Source of the DNA: Zopfochytrium polystomum
Taxonomy: Eukaryota; Chytridiomycota; Chytridiomycetes; Chytridiales; Chytridiaceae
NCBI GenBank assembly: GCA_025765615.1
Contig: JAIVFJ010000211.1
Location: 47,860 to 111,859, forward strand
Length of the DNA: 64,000 bases
Reading direction: 5' to 3'
Shown: positions 32,085-42,235 of the stretch, piece after piece
How the letters are laid out: each line of letters begins with the position of its first letter
Numbering within the stretch: position 1 is the stretch's first letter
Notes under the pieces: model-generated
The model's input: the letters and a program-made list of their open reading frames with translations, nothing else
The model's database searches: none
Told to the model about the DNA's origin: nothing
Position numbers and translations under genes: made by a program

Positions 32085-32730
32085 CGGAAGTCTGCCCCCC
32101 CACCCTTCGCCCGCTTCCTCTTGCCCCTCAGCCACCGGAATGCAACCGAAAAGTCCTTCTTATTGTCCCCCTTCGGTGGCCCTGACGATGCAAGTCGCTG
32201 TCCAAGCGGCCGAACTTTCGAGCACAGCCCTTGAACCAGCAAAAAGCAGTGCTTCCACTCTTAGAAAAGAGAGGGGCAGCGCCGGCATAAAGCCAGCAAA
32301 GCCTTTGCTTTCAACGATTGCCGACTCCCCTCGTGTACAATCTGCTGTCTCCGAAAAGAACACGGCCCCATCCGCAGCCGCGAATGCCGAACATTTGATG
32401 AGGATTCAAAGTCTGCTGACACAGAGACTGCACACGGTGTCCACAGGGAGCGCTCTCCCCCATTTCAACTTTGATATGAGCGCCGCCGCTGCTGCCTCTC
32501 GTGACGAACTGATGAATCCTCGAGTTGGAAAGCACAAAAACCGGCTACCGGCGGGCGTCGATCCTTCAACCAGACGAAAAGCAACTCCACCAAAGCTCGC
32601 GCCGCTCGTATCGCATGGAATCGCAAGCCTTCAGGTCGGAGGGACACATGCTTTCATTCTCTTTTTCTTTAGTAGACTTGGGCGGCGACTGTTCCGAGGG
32701 TGATTGCGAGGCTGCACATCTGAACGAGAC
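32085..32730 (-). pseudogene. 3' fragment of the 3-hydroxyisobutyrate dehydrogenase gene, interrupted
   Basis: The plus-strand text CAGCCACCGG..CGACCGAAAA-type sequence and GGCGGCGACTG..CCGAGGGTGA matches the last exon of the intact gene at 51686-52014 (codons for DFSVVYRWLGG and TLGAVAAQVYRIV). Only the terminal part is present and the frame is broken. A 479-bp segment (32194-32672) splits the match. It sits 3' of ART1 in the same convergent arrangement seen at the intact gene. Confidence 0.65.
32194..32672 (+). other. 479-bp insertion with intron-like GT...AG ends and a coding-looking frame
   Basis: Absent from copy B and from the intact dehydrogenase gene, so it is an insertion here. It begins GTCGCT and ends in a pyrimidine tract plus TTTAG. 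A plus-strand frame from an ATG at 32188 runs through it (MQVAVQAAELSSTALEPAKS..., about 150 residues, Ala/Ser-rich with SLLTQRLHTVSTGSALPHF). It might be an intron-like insertion, a captured exon or a short transposon. No target-site duplication is obvious. Confidence 0.5.
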
Positions 32731-33047
32731 AACCAGCCACAGCGAGAAGTGCTGCATTGTCACTCGCAGCGTGGTTGCTGCGAGTCAAAGAAATTGGGAG
32801 GGAGCAAGAAATGCGACGCCCGCGCCATCATCAGAATTGTGAGAGAAAGAGACCATACTCAAAGCTCCAGACCTTTTCTTCCGCACAAATTGCCGCATTT
32901 CCGCACCGATTGCCCCTATCTACCTCTCCCCAGTCTTCGCACTCACATATTTAAAAATTCGTTCCTCTTTCATGCAACGTCAAGAAAAAAAATAAAAATA
33001 AAAATAAAAAAGAAGGAAGCAACCTTCTCTCCGCGCCAACCGCAAAA

Positions 33048-33250
33048 ACGTTCCACTCAAGACCAGGCTCATCCTCGCCATCGCCGTCTTCTCCGCCTCC
33101 GCCTTGGTCCAGTCCGTGGCGTCCTCAAGCTGCGTTGCGCCAACGGGTCCTCTGTCGTGTGTCAAGCACCAGCCCAGTCCTCCGCCTCCGGCTCCTCGGT
33201 GTCCGCCATCGAGCTTTCCTCTGCCTCCGCCGCCGCACCAGTCATGGACA
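33048..33250 (+). pseudogene. Remnant of a small secreted protein gene
   Basis: A frame without ATG reads LKTRLILAIAVFSASALVQS then VASSSCVAPTGPLSCVKH, a signal-peptide-like segment followed by cysteines. The copy B counterpart (46722-46905) has a frame break in the same segment. Probably a decayed peptide gene. Confidence 0.35.
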
Positions 33251-33425
33251 TTGTTGAGGATTTCCTCCAGGTGCCTATCGGCTTTATGTGCAAAGACTCT
33301 CTCACGGCGCTTGGCAATGGGGTGCTCCCTCCAGCGAAGCACCCAGCGAAACCAAATAGTCCAATTTTTGTCAAGCACGTGATTATTACACTTTCTGTGC
33401 CTGCGGCAAAGTCGTGGGAGGGGGG

Positions 33426-33432
33426 TATAAAT
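33426..33432 (+). promoter_or_regulatory. TATA box candidate of the 463-aa gene
   Basis: TATAAAT preceded by a G-run, conserved in copy B at 47072-47080 at nearly the same distance (about 220 bp) from the start codon. Confidence 0.55.
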
Positions 33433-33653
33433 GAGTCCAGCACTTAGTCGTATCGCCCCCCACCACAACCTCCACACTACTTCTTCCACAGGTGTGTCCT
33501 TTCGCGACAAGTAGCGGGGAATAGCAATGTATTAGTGTTAATATTAATATGCATCGAACTAACTCCCGCAAACTCACTTTCTTCAAGGTCGGACCTCACA
33601 CCCTCACCCGTACCTACCCTCACCTTGACATTTCATTCCACCACCGCTTACCA

Positions 33654-35045
33654 ATGGCGACCACAGCCGCCGCCACCACTGCAGCCGACACCCGAGCGCA
33701 GGTCCTGGAATCCGCCATCGCACGCCTTCGGAGGGCCGCCGACGCCATCACCTCGTCCACTGTACCTGATGTCTCGAAGCAAGACCGTGATCGCGCCGAC
33801 GGCGTCGTCCAGTCGGCTTCCTTCGACGTCGAGCAGGTCGTGCAGTCCCTCGCGCAGCTGCGCGCGTCCTCGCCCGATGCACCACCGCCACCGGCACCTC
33901 CAGCGCCCCTCGAAGAACGGGTCGCACGCGCGATCCGCCCCGCCCTCGGCGACCTCGCGGCTTACGCCGACGCCGCTGTCCGCAGCGAGCTCGCCAAGAC
34001 GGTCGACCAGATTGTGGACGACCTTCGGCCCCTGACCGGCGGCGGCCGCGTCGAGGACTCCACCCTCCGCACCAAACTCGACGCCATCGCCAAGGACGCG
34101 CCCATCTCGTCTGACCTCGAGGATGTGCTAAACGCTGTTGCAGAGTCCCTCGTCGCGCAGTCGACTCTTCTCTATGGTCGTCTGGTCGCTGCGGCTGGTG
34201 ATGCCCTTGCCGAGGCTCTGCTCCCAAATGTGGACAAGACAGCCAAGATGGATGGCGAAGAAGACAACGAGCAGGCGACGCCCGTCGCAACTGCTGATAC
34301 ATTCCCTGCCGACGCGCTGCTCCCAAATGTGGATACGGCGATGGCCGAGCTGGGTGGCGAAGAAGAAGCGTCACTTCTCCAGTGGTCGGAACCTAACCTA
34401 TACGCTCTTAGCAAGATTCCGGACCCAACAAACACGACAATAGCTCAATTGAGGCCGTTAATTGATGCCAAGGTGGCACTTGCTGGCAACGTTGACGAAA
34501 TTTGGAGAAGTCTTATCGCCCAAAGCGTGGTCTGTTGCTTCTTCAAACACGCGATGCGGTTCTTTAACCAAAACGAGGATACCATGAACAGAGATTATTT
34601 CGAATTATGGTCAGATCGGTTTATGACCCAGCAGCAGCAGACAGAAGCGTTGGGCGATGAACTTGTGACGCTGTTTAGATCAGGCACTGTCTTGTATTTC
34701 GATCGACTGGGCGAGGCAACGGGCTACTACAAAGTGACGTTCCTTCGTGATGTGGAATGCTATGTCACTGGAAGAGTGTTGTTTGTGGAAAATGTGCTGA
34801 ACGAACAGACTGCCAACTACAATGTTGAAAGCATGGATTGTCCATCTGAAGATTGTTCGTCAGAGCACAACTGTGTTCTCCTTTATGATGGAACGGAGAT
34901 CGCTGCTCTTGATTATTGTTGGGATCCTGCTTCCGCCGTTCGTGACTATGTTATGCGTCTGAGTCAGGCGGTGGGTGTTACTCGCGGTTCACTAGAAAAG
35001 ACTGTGAGAGAAAAGTATGTCGAGAGCATTGAATTTGGGTATTAG
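33654..35045 (+). CDS. Unrecognised 463-aa protein, copy A
   Basis: Single exon. The start MATTAAATTAADTRAQ was chosen because the sequence upstream is in different frames in the two copies, while from this ATG both agree. No signal peptide. Residues 1-180 are helical, Ala/Arg/Asp-rich (LESAIARLRRAADAI, SFDVEQVVQSLAQLRASS) with a Pro stretch. Residues about 185-235 hold a doubled motif ADALLPNVD / AEALLPNVD in an acidic region. Residues about 240-463 look globular (EPNLYALSKIPDP, LVTLFRSGTVLYFDRLGEA, EHNCVLLYDGTEIAALDYCW). I know no family that fits. It is always flanked by ART-like genes in this window. Confidence 0.7.
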   Translation: MATTAAATTAADTRAQVLESAIARLRRAADAITSSTVPDVSKQDRDRADGVVQSASFDVEQVVQSLAQLRASSPDAPPPPAPPAPLEERVARAIRPALGDLAAYADAAVRSELAKTVDQIVDDLRPLTGGGRVEDSTLRTKLDAIAKDAPISSDLEDVLNAVAESLVAQSTLLYGRLVAAAGDALAEALLPNVDKTAKMDGEEDNEQATPVATADTFPADALLPNVDTAMAELGGEEEASLLQWSEPNLYALSKIPDPTNTTIAQLRPLIDAKVALAGNVDEIWRSLIAQSVVCCFFKHAMRFFNQNEDTMNRDYFELWSDRFMTQQQQTEALGDELVTLFRSGTVLYFDRLGEATGYYKVTFLRDVECYVTGRVLFVENVLNEQTANYNVESMDCPSEDCSSEHNCVLLYDGTEIAALDYCWDPASAVRDYVMRLSQAVGVTRGSLEKTVREKYVESIEFGY

Positions 35046-35330
35046 CTCCAGGTGCAGTTCCACTGATCCCGCCTGTCCCATTTGAGCAACCTCCTTCGGA
35101 GCATTTTTTTTTTTTTTTCCCCTCCTCTTTTGTCCTTGGCAAAAAGAAAAAAACAGTGCCGCGAGTTGGCGGAACAGGAAGACTCTTCGGAAATGGGGAG
35201 ACAAGCGTGGCGCCAGTGTTTGTGTGCTCAGCCCAGCCCGCACACTTGCATCCGCACACAGCACACTACAACTGTACTTCCAATATTAAAACAGCAAAGA
35301 ACCTTTTCACCGCGCCCCATCCTCCAAGCC

Positions 35331-35978
35331 ATGCTCCCCTTCAGCTGTCTCCTCGCCCTCCTCGGCGCCTTGCTCGTCCTCACCCTCGCCCCCTCTCCCG
35401 CCACGGCCCTTCCCAAAAACGACCGCTTCGTCTACCACAGCCTCCCCACCGCCGACGCGCGCGCCAAGGTGCAAAGCGGCGGCGGCATCGACGCCTCCGA
35501 CAAGACGGCCAAACTGAACCCGGCGCAGCACCATCTCGGCCAAATGCCGTCGCAGTACGTCAACACGAACCCCTACAAGGTCGCGCAGGAGCTCAACAGG
35601 CAGTCCGGGCGGCACGGGGTTGTGATGATCGACACGACCAAGGTGCCCAACTACAAGGACCACGTGGATTTGCGACAGTACGCGAAGAAGAACAAGGACA
35701 AGTTTACGGGAGCGATGGAGAACGACGTGATGAAGGAGAAGGCGAAGCTGATTCCGCAGCATGTGCCGGCCGAGGCGTGCACGCTGCTGTCCAGGCGGGG
35801 CGTTGGGGAGGGTGGAGGGCTGTTTAGGCGCGCCGGCGGGTCGTGCAAGAAAGAAGGAGGGGTCAAGGGAAATGGTGGTAGTAAGGTGGCGGCGGCAAAG
35901 GGCGCGCCTGCTGCGAAGAAGGCGACGGCAGCCGCTGGTTCGTCTCCCAAGGCGTCCAGCGGCAAGACGAAGAAGTGA
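35331..35978 (+). CDS. Secreted ART-like protein 2 (probable pseudoenzyme)
   Basis: Single exon, 215 aa, signal peptide about 1-26. ART-family landmarks with the catalytic residues replaced: FVYHSLPT (His36 for Arg), QYVNTNPYKVAQELN (Asn-Thr-Asn at 78-80 for Ser-Thr-Ser) and KEKAKLIPQHVPAEAC (Ala138 at the catalytic Glu position). GRHGVVMIDTTKVPNYKDHV is nearly shared with ART1. The end has LFRRAGGSCKKEGG and a Lys/Ala/Gly tail. Probably a binding-only member; function unknown. It lies downstream of the 463-aa gene on the same strand, with a possible TATA (AATATTAAAA) about 45 bp before the ATG. The copy in segment B is broken. Confidence 0.7.
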   Translation: MLPFSCLLALLGALLVLTLAPSPATALPKNDRFVYHSLPTADARAKVQSGGGIDASDKTAKLNPAQHHLGQMPSQYVNTNPYKVAQELNRQSGRHGVVMIDTTKVPNYKDHVDLRQYAKKNKDKFTGAMENDVMKEKAKLIPQHVPAEACTLLSRRGVGEGGGLFRRAGGSCKKEGGVKGNGGSKVAAAKGAPAAKKATAAAGSSPKASSGKTKK

Positions 35979-36502
35979 TTTGGGTTCTTGTGCGAATTCT
36001 CTCCGACTTTCTCGGTTTCCGCCCTACACACAACCTTGATGGGTTCTTTTCTCGCGGTTTTCCCTCAAACAGAATATATCGTTCACATTTCAAATACTGG
36101 AGGCCAGAAGTTATCGCCGAATTATGGCAAAATAAATCCGTGACGAGTTGATACGCAGTGCATCGACAACCTTTTAGGAAGACAGGCCTTGCTGGCGCCA
36201 CTGATACGCGCTGTCGTTCGTTCCGCTGAAGTAACACCCAACCTCGCCGGGTCATTTGGCACAGACTTACACAGGGAACAGAGGAGAACAAAAATTCCTA
36301 GTCCGCCGACGTTCGGTCCAGCTCAAATAAAAAGGTGTATGTGCTCAGCCAAGAGTAACACTTCGATTTTTTTTTTTTTTTTGATATTTACTCGCAAAAG
36401 CTTCTTTACCATGAAAAACGAGAAAGAGGAGTCAAAGCACGCAGCTCCGCACCAGTCCGGCAAACGTGCTCGGTGGCAGTAACAGTCAGTCGGCCGGCTG
36501 GC

Positions 36503-37225
36503 TCACCGCTTTGCACGTTTGGGCGATGCTTTTGGCGTCTTAGCCGCGGCCGCCGTTGGTACCGTCGACGCCTTCCCCTTTGCTGCTCCCGGTGCTGATT
36601 GTTGTGGGCGCGCCGCACCAGGTTTGCCACCCTTTCCTCCCGAGCAAGATTTCGACCCCTTGCCACGCCGGTACAGCAAAAGCTCCCCCACCGACTCGCC
36701 AGGGCCGCCGCCGCCGTCCCTCCTCTCCAAAAACAAGCTGCACGCCTCCTGCGGAATCTCGTGCTTGATCAGCACCTCCTGCTCGATCCTCGACACCTTT
36801 TCAAAGCCCGTATTCTTCTGGTGCCGCTTCTTCATGTACTTGTGCATGTCGATGCTGTTCTTCTTGAACGCGGGCACTTTTGCCGTGTCGATCTTGAGGA
36901 TGCCGTGGCCCTCTTCCTCGTTGTAGACTTTCGCGACGACCGGCGCCTTGCTCGTCGAGATGAACTGCGTCGCGAGGTCGCCCATCTGATGGTCTTCGGG
37001 CGTGTAGGTGGCGGACTTGTCCGCGGCGTGGAGGCCGCGGCCGGTTTCAAAGTTGGTCTTGTCGGCGGATGTCATGGCGCGGTAGAGCGTTTTGGGTTTG
37101 GATTGGGCTAGGCCGGGCGAGGCGGCGACGAGGTGGCGATGGTGGTGCGGGAAGAGGGAGATACTGAGGAGGCTGACGCTGAGGACTCTGAAAAGGAGGA
37201 GGACGGGAAGGTGGGGTCGGAGCAT
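36503..37225 (-). CDS. Secreted ART-like protein 3, catalytic residues present (copy A)
   Basis: Single exon, 240 aa, signal peptide about 1-36. Best-preserved ART signature of the family: Arg49 in KTLYRAMTSADK, Ser-Thr-Ser at 90-92 in TQFISTSKAP, HGILKIDTAKVPAF, and Glu148-Gln-Glu150 in RIEQEVLIKHEIPQEAC. This fits the R-S-E class of mono-ADP-ribosyltransferases related to bacterial enterotoxin A chains, with Glu-x-Glu typical of arginine-specific members. The C-terminus has LLYRRGKGSKSC and a Gly/Lys/Ala tail. Likely a secreted effector; host or competitor target unknown. The start at 37225 was chosen because copy B begins there. Convergent with ART2. Confidence 0.78.
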   Translation of the reverse strand: MLRPHLPVLLLFRVLSVSLLSISLFPHHHRHLVAASPGLAQSKPKTLYRAMTSADKTNFETGRGLHAADKSATYTPEDHQMGDLATQFISTSKAPVVAKVYNEEEGHGILKIDTAKVPAFKKNSIDMHKYMKKRHQKNTGFEKVSRIEQEVLIKHEIPQEACSLFLERRDGGGGPGESVGELLLYRRGKGSKSCSGGKGGKPGAARPQQSAPGAAKGKASTVPTAAAAKTPKASPKRAKR

Positions 37226-37450
37226 GGCTGGCTGGCTGCAGGCCAGTTGACGCAAGCGAGTTTGATTGGGGAAGATTGGGCAAATTTATTACAAAGCGGG
37301 CTGAACACTCGTACGCGTTTTCCAAGTGACTTTACTTTTGTACCCGGAGACACTCGGGGTTGGGCTCCGATTTCGTCCTTGCAATTCTGCATTTATTTCT
37401 TCAAAAGTCTTCTTCAGTCGAGACCGCAGTAACGTCCTCGCTCTCCAGAG

Positions 37451-37612
37451 ATGGTCAAGTCTGTACTCAACGCAAGGTCCATTATGTCGCAGCCACCATC
37501 TGACGTAACGCTCTGGGACGACATCGCTTCTGAGAGTTGGGGAGAATTTGAAAACGGTTTGTGGCTGTTGCTAAATGATCCAGCTGGGGCTCATCACAAC
37601 TTGTGCTACAAT
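37451..37612 (+). other. Exon-like fragment with a splice donor
   Basis: 54 codons from ATG (MVKSVLNARSIMSQPPSD... WDDIASESWGEFENGLWLLL...) end exactly at AAT|GTAAGT. The copy B counterpart near 50891-51050 has a stop (TGA for TGG) and indels. No following exon was found, so this is probably the 5' remnant of an unknown gene. Confidence 0.35.
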
Positions 37613-38100
37613 GTAAGTTCATGTTTCTAGAACAGGCTTTACGCTAGAAGTACAAGCCGCGATATCCCACACCCTCCGCCGGCGCCTGGGTCTGCTGGTC
37701 TCGCGGACCTGAGCCGCGTCGGTGGACAAGGTGCGGCGCCTGCTGCAGGCAAGCAAGCGTTAGCGGCGGCGAGGCCCCTCGTTTTCGAATCCTTACCCCG
37801 CGATGCTTCTTACCATTTGCTCGTTTTTGTTCTTTCGGGACTGTTTGGCGCCAGCCGATTTTCACGAATTTTTTGTTTTCACTAATTGAAAAAAGTTGAC
37901 CGACATGTGTTTCGCAAACTTGTGGAGGTGGGCGTTTGGCTGTCCACAAGCAACTTTGTTGTTCCCTTTTTTGTGGTGCGGCCTGTTTGGTGGCCAAAAA
38001 ACCCATGAAAAAAATAGTTTTCGCTACTATGAAAACCTGTGAAAACGCAAAACAGCCTCTCCCCTGTTTTTCGTTTCCGGAAGTTGGACTTCGACAAAAA

Positions 38101-38379
38101 ATGGGCAAATCAGGCAAACCCTCCAAGTCAAAGAAGTCAAAGAAGAAGAGCAGCAGCTCGCACACCCAGAAGCGCCTACGAGTCAACCCACCGAAGGCAG
38201 CGCAGGCCGAGGAAAATGGAGGGCGAGCAGCTGTTGGGATCCCTGAGGCCTCATCAGTTGAACATCATCAGCTGCAAGCAGCACCACAGCCTCAAGAGAT
38301 TGCTCCCAAAGCCTCAGCAGCAGCAGTGAAGAGTGCAGCAGCAGCTCCGACAGTGACTCCAACATTGTCTGAACAATGA
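38101..38379 (+). CDS. Possible 92-aa lysine/alanine-rich protein
   Basis: The frame MGKSGKPSKSKKSKKKSSSS continues to a Gln/Ala-rich end (LQAAPQPQEIAPKASAAA). No domain and no intron; in-frame codons continue upstream. A basic N-terminus could bind nucleic acid but equally could be chance. Low confidence. Confidence 0.25.
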   Translation: MGKSGKPSKSKKSKKKSSSSHTQKRLRVNPPKAAQAEENGGRAAVGIPEASSVEHHQLQAAPQPQEIAPKASAAAVKSAAAAPTVTPTLSEQ

Positions 38380-38800
38380 TGAGTGCGTCATGGCAGTTCG
38401 AAGCCTCAATACCCTTGCTGATGAGGACCCAGCCACTGTTGACCAAAATCTGCTTCTTAGCGGTTCTATTTTACTTATGGGTGTAAATGCTTGTAAAGCC
38501 CGCCTCTTCAACAATATTCACCATTGTGAGGACGACAGGCTGTCGAGCCTGTGACCTCAAATAAATTAAGTGTATACCCACTTTTTAACTGGTAATTGTG
38601 AGGATTACCACCCTGTCTCGACCTGCGTTTTGCTGGCAAAACGTGACTAGGCTTGGATTCCTACTCTCTTATTATTTATTGGGTTTCCATACAGCCTCTG
38701 ACTGGCTCCGTATGTCTGCCTCTGAGCTCTACTATTATTATTTATTATTGGCGATGTTGCAGACAGAAAGACTCAGTCTTGATTCCAATTGCTGATACAA

Positions 38801-38890
38801 GGCTCCCTTGCTCAGTGGTTAGAGTGCTCCCTTCAATTGGGAAGGTGCCAAGTTCGAGACATGTCAGGAACATGGCAGGACAGGACAAGG
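38801..38890 (+). repeat. tRNA-derived SINE-like sequence
   Basis: Has an A-box-like TTGCTCAGTGGTTAGAGTG, an anticodon-like stem-loop (CTCCC TTCAATT GGGAA) and a B-box-like AAGTTCGAGAC, but no matching acceptor or T stems. It therefore looks like a diverged tRNA-derived repeat rather than a tRNA gene. Confidence 0.55.
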
Positions 38891-39086
38891 CAGACATGGA
38901 ACTGAGAGGAGTGATGATTGTATTGGAGACAATAATTCACTTGAGGGATGGGACAGGTCCCCCATCCCCCTTTTATACCTTTTGAGAGTGTTCCTTGTCA
39001 AGACTCAAAGAAAGTTCCAGAAAGAGCAATTAGTAATACAATGATACCAATGATACCAATGACAACAAGACAAGTCAGGAAAGCAA

Positions 39087-39202
39087 AGAAGGTTCCAGAA
39101 GGTTCCACAAGGTTCCATGAAGGAATGTTCTAGAAGGTTCCAGAAGGTTCCAGAAGGTTCCATGAAGGAATGTTCTAGAATGTTCCAGAGGTTTCCAGAG
39201 GG
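39087..39202. repeat. GGTTCCAGAA minisatellite (heat-shock-element-like array)
   Basis: Tandem 10-bp units GGTTCCAGAA within a longer unit that also contains CATGAAGGAATGTTCTAGAA. The alternating GAA and TTC at 5-bp spacing is the consensus of heat shock factor sites (nGAAnnTTCn). More than ten pentamers occur here. Whether it regulates anything is unknown; no gene is adjacent. Confidence 0.75.
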
Positions 39203-39934
39203 TGATTCATAACAAGACATGCTAGTTGACAGACTGGGCAGAAATGCAAAGTCCTACTATGCCTGGCCAATGGCCCCTCACTTTTGGAAATGACTTAGGA
39301 CTGAAACACTTCTGTGGGAGAAGTGCTAAGCCCAGATGGACAGAGTTAACAAGATGATGGCAGAGCTAACAAGCCCTACCACCTGCTACCATGATGTAAT
39401 ACCTCATAAAAGGGTATGAGATCACAGGGTTTTTCTTTATCTTTTCATTGGTGATTTTTACTTATTTTTCCAATTAGTAATTTATCCTGTTTTTCCTGTT
39501 TTTCCTGTTTTCTCTTTTATTTATTCCTTGTTGTCTCTGTCTGTGTCTTTTCTTTCTTGTGTGGCTGAGAGTGACTGTCTTCCTCTTTGCACCAACCAGC
39601 TCTCTCCATCTCCTCCATCTTTCTTGGCAGCTGATGCCAAGAAATGCTCCATGATTTTCTGAGCTGTCTTCCTTGTTTGATGGCTCAGCCCCATTGTTTG
39701 GTGACTCACTCCTCCTCTCTCTTCTTTGCTGTTTTATTTATTGTTTTGTTCTTTTGTATATGTTTTCCCCTCTTTTCCCTTCCTTCTTCCTTCACCCTGC
39801 TGATTCCAACCCTTTCCTATTTAAGCAGCTGCCCCCCATCTCGTTGACTGTGAGAACCTGTGCCTGAAGTCCCTTGCCTGCCCTTTTCTTCCTGACTGTA
39901 TGTAGAGCTGGGGGTGGCAGTCCCCTGGTGTGTG

Positions 39935-40005
39935 ACAGGAGGTTGAAGTCCTCTTGGCCATGATGGCAGTGTGCTGGGTTCAAGCCCCAGTGCACCTCAC
40001 CAATT
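39935..40005 (+). repeat. tRNA-like fragment
   Basis: A perfect T-arm-like hairpin CTGGG TTCAAGC CCCAG followed by TGCACCTCACCA, but no complete cloverleaf. Probably part of a tRNA-derived repeat. Confidence 0.35.
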
Positions 40006-41356
40006 CTGCATGCTGCTTAGGTTGGACTGGGTAGGAGCCACTTGGTGATGGAAGGATGGAGGGTAAATCTGTGGTGGTGCCTCTAGGTTCCTGTCAATAC
40101 ATCTAGTCAAATCCAGGTCTCTCAAGGGGATATGAATGAGCTGTCTGGTCAGGTACTGCTGCAGGAATGGTCTCTCAGGTATGCCCCCTCCTCACTGGTT
40201 GTTGGCTCCTGTGGCCTCTGGTGGGCCTGGTCTTCACTGGGTTCAGACCCTCTTTCTCTCAGATTAATGCCTGTGATGTCATGGTGCCACATTTCGGTTA
40301 GGGAGTGGGTGTTAACCTTCCTTGCTTCTAAGATAGGGAATTCCTCTGGCTTGGTGAAGCAGATGTCTGTGTCCTAGTAGGATGAAGTAAGAAGAGTCCC
40401 ACTGTCTCCCACCCTTGTGTGCCCCCTCCTTGGATTGAGTTGGAACTTCTCTTCGGAGTGAGACAAGTTGTGTCTGGTTCTGTTAAGTGGAAAACAGTTC
40501 TGATTTAATTCAACAGACACCTCTGCACACTAACTGTTCCTTGTGTTTGCCCTCTGTGTCCAACCCCCTCCAACTTAGGGCTTGTCTTTGACAGAGAGGG
40601 AGCCTTGCTCCATGGTGGTGGCTCCAACAGACCGGGGTCTGGCCACTTTCCTCCCCACTCTCTTGTCTTCTTCAGTTGGATTGGAGTGCTGCACTTAGTG
40701 CCGCTCCCTGGAGCTTGCTGCATCTTGCACCTCCAGCATTGTTACCGGATTTCCCGGTCCCCTTTGGCTTTGGCTTTTGCCTCCCATTGGGCCCACTCTG
40801 TGTCATGGACCAGAGAACCCTGCACATTCTTTGCTGGTGTGCCACCTTTTCACAGTTGCCTTTGGTCTGAGTGTGAGAGTCTTCTCTTTGTGTGTAATAA
40901 GAGAGTTTCTTTGTGTTTCTTGGGCTTCTTAAGACTCCAAATACATTGTCCTGTCTAGTGACCCCTAGACATCTCCTTTTTGCCCTTTTTCACTCTTCAG
41001 GATTGGTATTTAGGCCATTGCTCTATTTGCCACCCATAGCCCAGGGTGAGGATTTAGAGAGCACAGTCTCACACCATTCTATTCGCCTTACATGGCTGTT
41101 GAGCGAGCTCAACCAGTCAGCTAATTAGTGTCTAGACACCCAATGGCCCAAAAATATCAAATAAACCCGAGTTTTCATTGAGACATCAGCTCCCGTCTGT
41201 CAATCAGACGATGGCTTTTTCGCGTGTTTGATAGTCCTCCCACATCTTCTCTGCGAGCTTGTCCCGAAATTCAGCAGCCTCACAGTACCTGGCTAAATAA
41301 CCGGTTCTAGCTTCCTCATTTGCGGCTGCTGCCTCACAAGCACGCTGCTCACGACG
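40006..41356. other. AT-rich stretch, no gene recognised
   Basis: Only short frames without domains; probably transposon-derived sequence flanking the Harbinger transposase. Confidence 0.35.
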
Positions 41357-42235
41357 TCAGTTCTGTTTTTGTTGCAATTCCTCCTGCACCTGACGATCGC
41401 AGAACTCAGCCAAATATTCTGCAATATTGTCATCATCTTCTCTCGGCCGATTGATTGTTATGACATTGTGTAGGGCGCACATAACAGTAACCAAGAGAAC
41501 TTGGACTTTCTCAAAATCGTACTGAGGTGGCAACTGCAAAATTCGAAAGCGGCCCTTCAGTATGCAGATAGCTCGCTCAATGGTATTCTGTAGCTGCGAG
41601 TGCCGAAGGTTGAAAAGCTCCTTTGGATCATCTGGTCTACGAAAGCCCAGACTTAATAAAGAAAGTACAACATGAAGCAACTACTCACTCAACATTTGCT
41701 GATCCCCATTCCTTCAAGTGGTAGCGGACACCCCGATATGGAACAAGTGCATCCATTGACAGTGGATAGCCAGCATCTGCTAGAAAGAATTTACCTGGCA
41801 CAGACGGAAACAACACAGATTCCCGCGCCTTCCGGAGCACTGTTGTGTCAGCAGCACTTCCTTTGTACCCTGGGAAAACAAACTGAAACAAGCAGCTGTC
41901 CAGTGTACATGCCAACAGGACATTCTGGCTCAAAAATCCTTCCGATTTCGAAATGGGCCGTGTGTAGTGGTTGGTACGTGTGCAGGAATGTGCGTGCCAT
42001 CAATTGCTCCAATACAGTCCTTTAAGTAGGGGAAGAATCGCCGATCACGTTTCCTCTCTTGCAGGAACTCGATCTCTTCGGAAGGTGGTTGAATAACCAT
42101 TGGAAGCATTGCAAACCTTCTGCACGATCGGAGAACCTCATGGAAATATCGATGGACTGTCTCTCCAGAATGCTGGAAAGTCTCCTGGGCATCACGACTT
42201 GACTTGCCACCTCCAGTCGTCGTTGTTGCCAGCAA
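41357..42235 (-). mobile_element. PIF/Harbinger transposase, one frameshift
   Basis: Minus-strand order: helix-turn-helix-like segment (FQHSGETVHRYFHEVLRSC), first catalytic Asp in LKDCIGAIDGTHIPAHVP, GYKGSAADTTVLRKA, second Asp in GKFFLADAGYPLS, RYHLKEW, then ELFNLRHSQLQNTIERAI with the catalytic Glu, and LKGRFRIL. A one-base loss in a T-run near 41932 shifts the frame after FRNRKDF. A 54-nt GTGAGT...CGTAG intron joins SANVE to PDDPKELFN in phase. The DDE triad is present, so this copy is young but not functional as read. Terminal repeats and the partner Myb-like gene were not found. Confidence 0.85.

Larger units (their letters stand above)
31740..37790. repeat. Segmental duplication, copy A
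   Basis: Matches copy B (45748-51200) in the same order and orientation: ART1 3' end, dehydrogenase-gene fragment, secreted-peptide remnant, 463-aa gene, ART2, ART3 (minus) and the exon-like remnant at 37451. Identity by eye is very high through the 463-aa gene and ART3. The copies differ by a 479-bp segment present only here (32194-32672) and by deletions in ART2 of copy B. Confidence 0.9.

Noticed and set aside
38801..38890. Functional tRNA gene
   Set aside because: A- and B-box-like parts exist but acceptor and T stems do not pair.
39087..39202. CRISPR-like array
   Set aside because: Units are contiguous 10-bp repeats without unique spacers, in a eukaryotic genome.
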